Origin: an uncultured Oscillospiraceae bacterium
GTDB taxonomy: Bacteria > Bacillota > Clostridia > Oscillospirales > Acutalibacteraceae
Assembly: GCA_900555805.1 (NCBI GenBank)
Contig: USMJ01000053.1
Location: 1 to 7,503, forward strand
Reading direction: 5' to 3'
Length of the DNA: 7,503 nt
In this document: positions 4,940 through 7,503 of the stretch, one piece after another
Layout: each line of letters begins with the position of its first letter
How positions within the stretch are numbered: the stretch's first letter is position 1
The notes under the pieces: generated by a model
Seen by the model: only the letters and a program-made list of their open reading frames with translations
Told to the model about the DNA's origin: nothing
Databases searched by the model: none
Made by a program: the position numbers and the translations under genes

Positions 4940-4954
4940 ACGATTAATATGACA
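4925..4954 (-). promoter_or_regulatory. Promoter of the small XRE gene
   Basis: On the reverse strand, TATAAT (4925-4930) is a perfect -10; the -35 (TGTCAT, 4949-4954, 18-nt spacer) is poor and overlaps O2. The predicted start near 4918 falls at the edge of O1. A weak -35 under operator control fits an autoregulated repressor kept at a low level. Confidence 0.55.
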
Positions 4955-4968
4955 TTCACTAAATGTCA
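4950..4968. promoter_or_regulatory. Operator O2 of the XRE/DUF4352 divergent region
   Basis: TGACATTCACTAAATGTCA is a perfect 7-bp dyad (TGACATT/AATGTCA) around CACTA. It is the near-identical, inverted partner of O1, with centres 52 bp apart. It covers about +5 to +23 of the DUF4352-like transcript and the weak -35 of the XRE promoter, and ends 2 bp before the ribosome site. Confidence 0.7.
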
Positions 4969-4983
4969 AAAGGAGGATGTACA

Positions 4984-5580
4984 ATGGATAATGATGAAGT
5001 TTTAACACAGGTGGAACAGCCGAAAAAGAAAAAGGGCAAGAAGAAATGGATAATTATAGCCGCGGTAGCCGTTTTGGTTATAATCATTTTTGCTTTTTCG
5101 GGCAACGACAAGCCAAAGGTCGAAACGCCGTCGGATCAGAGCAACGACTCGTCACAGTCGTCGGACACCAACAGCAAAAGTGCAACGCAGGACGACACAC
5201 AACAAATAAAAGTCGGTTCATCCGTAACGGATGACGAACTCAAGATCACTTTTAAAAGCTGTAACGCGGATTTCAAGAAATATCACAAATATGCGGATAT
5301 AAAGAAAGGCTGCAAGGTCATACAGGCGACCTTCACTTTTGAAAACATATCGTCAAGCGATGTTCTGCTTGACAATTTTGAATGTTATGCAGACGGAGAT
5401 AAGTGTGAGGAATTCTATTCTGTTGACGATTACAGCAGTCCCACTTTGGAGACCGTATCGCCGAACAGAAAACTGACTTCTATCGTTTATTATCAGGTTC
5501 CGAAAGACGCAAAGGAAATCGAGATTGAATACGAGAGAAATTCCTGGACATCGGAAAAATATATTTTCGTCGTCAAATAA
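4984..5580 (+). CDS. Membrane-anchored extracytoplasmic protein with DUF4352-like domain
   Basis: A 198-residue protein. AGGAGG (4971-4976) is 7 nt before ATG 4984, which is chosen over the in-frame ATG at 4963 inside operator O2. The short cytoplasmic N-terminus ends in a lysine cluster (14-21, KKKKGKKK), then one membrane helix (22-39), which the positive-inside rule places N-in/C-out. A Ser/Asp/Gln-rich flexible linker follows (about 41-74). The outer domain (76-197) has the DUF4352-style beta pattern: VGSSVTDDELKITF, then CKVIQATFTFENISSSDVLLDNF, then LTSIVYYQVPKDAKEIEIEY. This immunoglobulin-like fold is common in surface proteins of Firmicutes and has no assigned activity. Cys residues 93, 110, 134 and 141 all lie in the outer domain and could form disulfides. 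It is divergent from its likely repressor. The domain call is by pattern only. Confidence 0.82.
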   Translation: MDNDEVLTQVEQPKKKKGKKKWIIIAAVAVLVIIIFAFSGNDKPKVETPSDQSNDSSQSSDTNSKSATQDDTQQIKVGSSVTDDELKITFKSCNADFKKYHKYADIKKGCKVIQATFTFENISSSDVLLDNFECYADGDKCEEFYSVDDYSSPTLETVSPNRKLTSIVYYQVPKDAKEIEIEYERNSWTSEKYIFVVK

Positions 5581-5607
5581 ATAAACCAGTATGAATGTTA
5601 TATTGTG

Positions 5608-5642
5608 AAAATGAAATCGGTTGCTTGCCGATTTCATTTTTT
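5608..5642 (+). terminator. Intrinsic terminator of the DUF4352-like gene
   Basis: AAAATGAAATCGG (5608-5620) and CCGATTTCATTTT (5628-5640) form a perfect 13-bp stem with a 7-nt loop, followed by two further T (T-run 5637-5642). It begins 27 nt after the stop codon. Confidence 0.85.
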
Positions 5643-5644
5643 AA

Positions 5645-5673
5645 TTGATTTTTCATGTCCGATGTGTTAAAAT
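5645..5673 (+). promoter_or_regulatory. Promoter of the metallophosphatase gene
   Basis: TTGATT (5645-5650) and TAAAAT (5668-5673) are separated by 17 nt, with an extended -10 TGT at 5665-5667. The promoter starts within 3 bp of the preceding terminator. No Pho box or clear dyad accompanies it. Confidence 0.65.
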
Positions 5674-5704
5674 TCAGTTGAATATGAAATCGGAGGTCTA
5701 CTTC

Positions 5705-7174
5705 ATGAAAAATACAACCAAGAAATTCTTATCTGCAATTTTGGCGCTCGCCATGGCGTTCACTTTTGCGCTCACGCCGTTCGCCGCGTATGTCGACGAC
5801 GCGGGATTTTTCCGAATTTCCTGCACCGTTAACGGCGACAGCAAGACCCAAAGAGGTCTTTGTTGGTACACAGTCAATGACTGCGAAACTGAAATTACCG
5901 TATACAGTTCCGGCTCTGATGTCACCGACAGTCTGACGATAAGCGGTGCGGTCTGCGAAAAGTGGCAGGGCTACTACATGCACAAGCTCGTCGTTTCGGG
6001 TCTCGAAGCAGGTAAGAGCTACACTTATAAAGTCGGCGACGGCTCAGAGTGGAGCAAACTCGGCTCTTTCACGACAGACAGCGGCGACGATGAAGTCAAC
6101 GCCGTTGTGTTCGCCGACGTTCAGGCAAGTTCGCTCGCGAACTTCGAAGTCGGTTCAAGAGCGGTCTCGACCGCGTACCGCATGGCAGGCGACATTGATT
6201 TCGCAGTCAATCTCGGCGACTTCACTAACGACAGCACGGACGAAGAATGGAACTATTACGCGGAAGCGTTCGACGGACTTAATCTCTCGGCGACGCTCGT
6301 TCCCGTCGCAGGAAACCACGACGGCCTCGGCAAATATCACTGGTTCAACAATATGTTCGCGCTCGACACCTCGAAGAGCGTTCAGAACCTCAACGGCGTC
6401 AACTATTCCTATGACTACGGCAACGCGCACTTCGCCGTTCTCAACACAAACGATATGCTCACCGTGTCATACGCTCAGCTCAAGTGGCTCGAGAACGATA
6501 TGAACTCAAGCTCGGCTGAATGGAAGATTGTCCTCATGCATAAAACGCCGTATACCCTCGGCAAGGACGGAAAATGGCCCGACGCCATGTATCTTCAGGA
6601 CGCGCTCACGGAAGTCTGCGATAAATGCGATGTCGACCTCGTTCTTTCGGGGCACGATCACCAGTATCTCAGAACAAATCCGCTCAAGAACAACGAAGTC
6701 AGCGAGGACGGAACAACCTATGTTCTCTGCGGAACGGCAGGTTCAAAGAGATATGAGATCAGAAAGTTTGCCATCGACAACTTCACCAAGAAAGAGTTCA
6801 TCAATACGATGATAGCCCAGAAGAACGGCTACTACTTCAACGGAACAGACTTCGATTCACAGTCGGACGAATACATAGGCTCATGCTTCAACACTCTCAA
6901 GATAAACGGCGGAAAGCTTGACTTCAATTCATATGTCATTTCGGATGACAGCGACGCTGTAACCCTTATTGACAACTTCACCCTCACCAAGGATTCCGCG
7001 GCAGGCGAGCCGACATATGACGGCGACAACAAGACGGATGTGCTTGAATATGCCGCAGGAGCCGTCGGAACAGTGTTCGGTGTTCTTACCTTTGTTATCA
7101 CAAAGTGGCTCCCGAGAGTTCTCAAGGCTTTGCCTGAGATCATCGGCAGTTATGTGACCGACGGAGTATTTTAA
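5705..7174 (+). CDS. Secreted purple-acid-phosphatase-like metallophosphatase
   Basis: A 489-residue protein starting at MKNTTKK, 8 nt after GGAGG (5692-5696); the longer in-frame frame from 5645 would begin at the promoter and is rejected. Residues 1-28 are a signal peptide (KK, then a hydrophobic core, cleavage likely near FAA). Residues about 35-125 resemble the fibronectin-like N-terminal domain of purple acid phosphatases, including YYMHKLVVSGLEAGKSYTYKVG. The calcineurin-type core follows: FADVQ (D138), LGDFTND (D172, N175), AGNHD (N204, H205, D206), LMHKTPY (H279) and SGHDHQY (H317, H319). This is the full dinuclear metal set, predicting phosphoester hydrolysis outside the cell. The first motif is DxQ rather than DxH. 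A C-terminal hydrophobic stretch (449-470) followed by a basic/amphipathic tail may hold it to the membrane; there is no LPXTG. Single-gene unit. Substrate unknown. Confidence 0.93.
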   Translation: MKNTTKKFLSAILALAMAFTFALTPFAAYVDDAGFFRISCTVNGDSKTQRGLCWYTVNDCETEITVYSSGSDVTDSLTISGAVCEKWQGYYMHKLVVSGLEAGKSYTYKVGDGSEWSKLGSFTTDSGDDEVNAVVFADVQASSLANFEVGSRAVSTAYRMAGDIDFAVNLGDFTNDSTDEEWNYYAEAFDGLNLSATLVPVAGNHDGLGKYHWFNNMFALDTSKSVQNLNGVNYSYDYGNAHFAVLNTNDMLTVSYAQLKWLENDMNSSSAEWKIVLMHKTPYTLGKDGKWPDAMYLQDALTEVCDKCDVDLVLSGHDHQYLRTNPLKNNEVSEDGTTYVLCGTAGSKRYEIRKFAIDNFTKKEFINTMIAQKNGYYFNGTDFDSQSDEYIGSCFNTLKINGGKLDFNSYVISDDSDAVTLIDNFTLTKDSAAGEPTYDGDNKTDVLEYAAGAVGTVFGVLTFVITKWLPRVLKALPEIIGSYVTDGVF

Positions 7175-7190
7175 TCAGATGTTAGTTTGA

Positions 7191-7222
7191 AAAAAGGCGG
7201 CACGGTATAGTGCCGCCTTTTT
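7191..7222 (+). terminator. Intrinsic terminator of the metallophosphatase gene
   Basis: A perfect 13-bp stem (7191-7203 with 7210-7222) with core GGCGGCAC, loop GGTATA and a terminal T5 run. It starts 17 nt after the stop codon. Confidence 0.9.
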
Positions 7223-7312
7223 GATCTCGCTTAAAGTCATATGCCAACTGTCGACTTCATGGCGGCTTGATGCCATGCGCGCTTGCAAACAAAATTTCAG
7301 ATAAAATCAAAA

Positions 7313-7342
7313 GCTGCGTTCCGAGCAAGCTCGGAACGCAGC
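7313..7342. repeat. 14-bp perfect palindrome
   Basis: Arms 7313-7326 (GCTGCGTTCCGAGC) and 7329-7342 are perfectly complementary with only AA between them; a 13-bp stem with a 4-nt loop is the likely fold. No T-tract follows directly, so this is not an ordinary terminator. Confidence 0.75.
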
Positions 7343-7367
7343 GCGGCTTTGTGCTCATCGAACTTTC

Positions 7368-7395
7368 GGCGGCGCGCACAAATGCGCGCGCCGCC
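7368..7395. repeat. 10-bp GC-only inverted repeat
   Basis: GGCGGCGCGC (7368-7377) pairs with GCGCGCCGCC (7386-7395) across an 8-nt loop. The stem is entirely G-C and should be very stable. Confidence 0.7.
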
Positions 7396-7456
7396 TTCAT
7401 CAGCCTCCCAGTCAAACACCGAGCTCCAACCGACAGCAGCGGCGAGCTGCTCGGGC

Positions 7457-7482
7457 ACCCCAACGCCTGACGGCGCCGGGGT
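7457..7482. repeat. Interrupted GC hairpin near the window end
   Basis: ACCCC (7457-7461) pairs with GGGGT (7478-7482) and CGCC (7464-7467) with GGCG (7472-7475) around loop TGAC, with a 2x2 internal loop. It is a weaker structure than its neighbours. Confidence 0.45.
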
Positions 7483-7503
7483 ACGCTCGCGGCTCGATAC
7501 GGC

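Larger units (their letters stand above)
7223..7503. other. Gene-free, GC-rich, palindrome-rich tail of the window
   Basis: No convincing gene is seen: the two overlapping frames of about 67 codons on opposite strands (7257-7463 and 7267-7470) begin with TTG, lack a ribosome site, match no family I recognise and are built over palindromes. After 7310 the base composition turns strongly GC-rich, unlike the genes to the left, and several hairpins occur. It could be an intergenic repeat element or the start of a different region beyond the window. Confidence 0.5.

Noticed and set aside
5645..5704. Upstream start for the metallophosphatase
   Set aside because: It would place the promoter inside the gene and bury the clear signal peptide; GGAGG supports ATG 5705.
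7257..7470. Two opposite open frames of about 67 codons
   Set aside because: TTG starts, no ribosome site, and composition driven by GC palindromes; they look like by-products of the repeats.

Overview
The window looks like chromosomal DNA of a Gram-positive gut-type Clostridia (Oscillospirales/Ruminococcus-like). This is an inference from several signs: strong AAAGGAG/GGAGG ribosome sites, near-consensus sigma-A promoters with 17-nt spacers, long intrinsic terminators, secreted proteins with plain Gram-positive signal peptides, and protein families that resemble gut Firmicutes. No rRNA, tRNA, CRISPR array, transposase or phage gene was seen. All genes appear to be single transcription units with their own promoter and usually a terminator.

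Layout. 1-1005 (-): N-terminal part of a secreted PhoA-fold alkaline phosphatase, cut by the window edge. 1270-1878 (-): class I SAM methyltransferase, divergent from 2105-2734 (+), an XRE regulator fused to four membrane segments; each of these two promoters carries a dyad at its start site. 2821-3480 (-): TrhA/hemolysin III (PAQR) membrane protein. A roughly 300-bp gene-free stretch with unusual nested repeats follows, then 3783-4373 (+), an Sfp-type phosphopantetheinyl transferase. 4379-4606 is a block of hairpins, including three that abut exactly. 4639-4881 (-) is a small XRE regulator divergent from 4984-5580 (+), a membrane-anchored DUF4352-like protein. Two almost identical operators in opposite orientation lie between them. 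5705-7174 (+) is a secreted purple-acid-phosphatase-like metallophosphatase. 7223-7503 is gene-free, GC-rich and palindrome-rich.

How they fit together. Two unrelated exported phosphatases sit at the two ends of the window and could both release phosphate from organic esters outside the cell, although no Pho box was recognised. The two divergent regulator/target pairs look like locally controlled modules. The 4639-5580 pair has the clearest architecture: a small HTH repressor and a surface-exposed protein share paired operators five helical turns apart. It is the best candidate here for an undescribed system, although its job cannot be read from the sequence. The Sfp-type enzyme has no carrier protein or synthase next to it, so its substrate is unknown.
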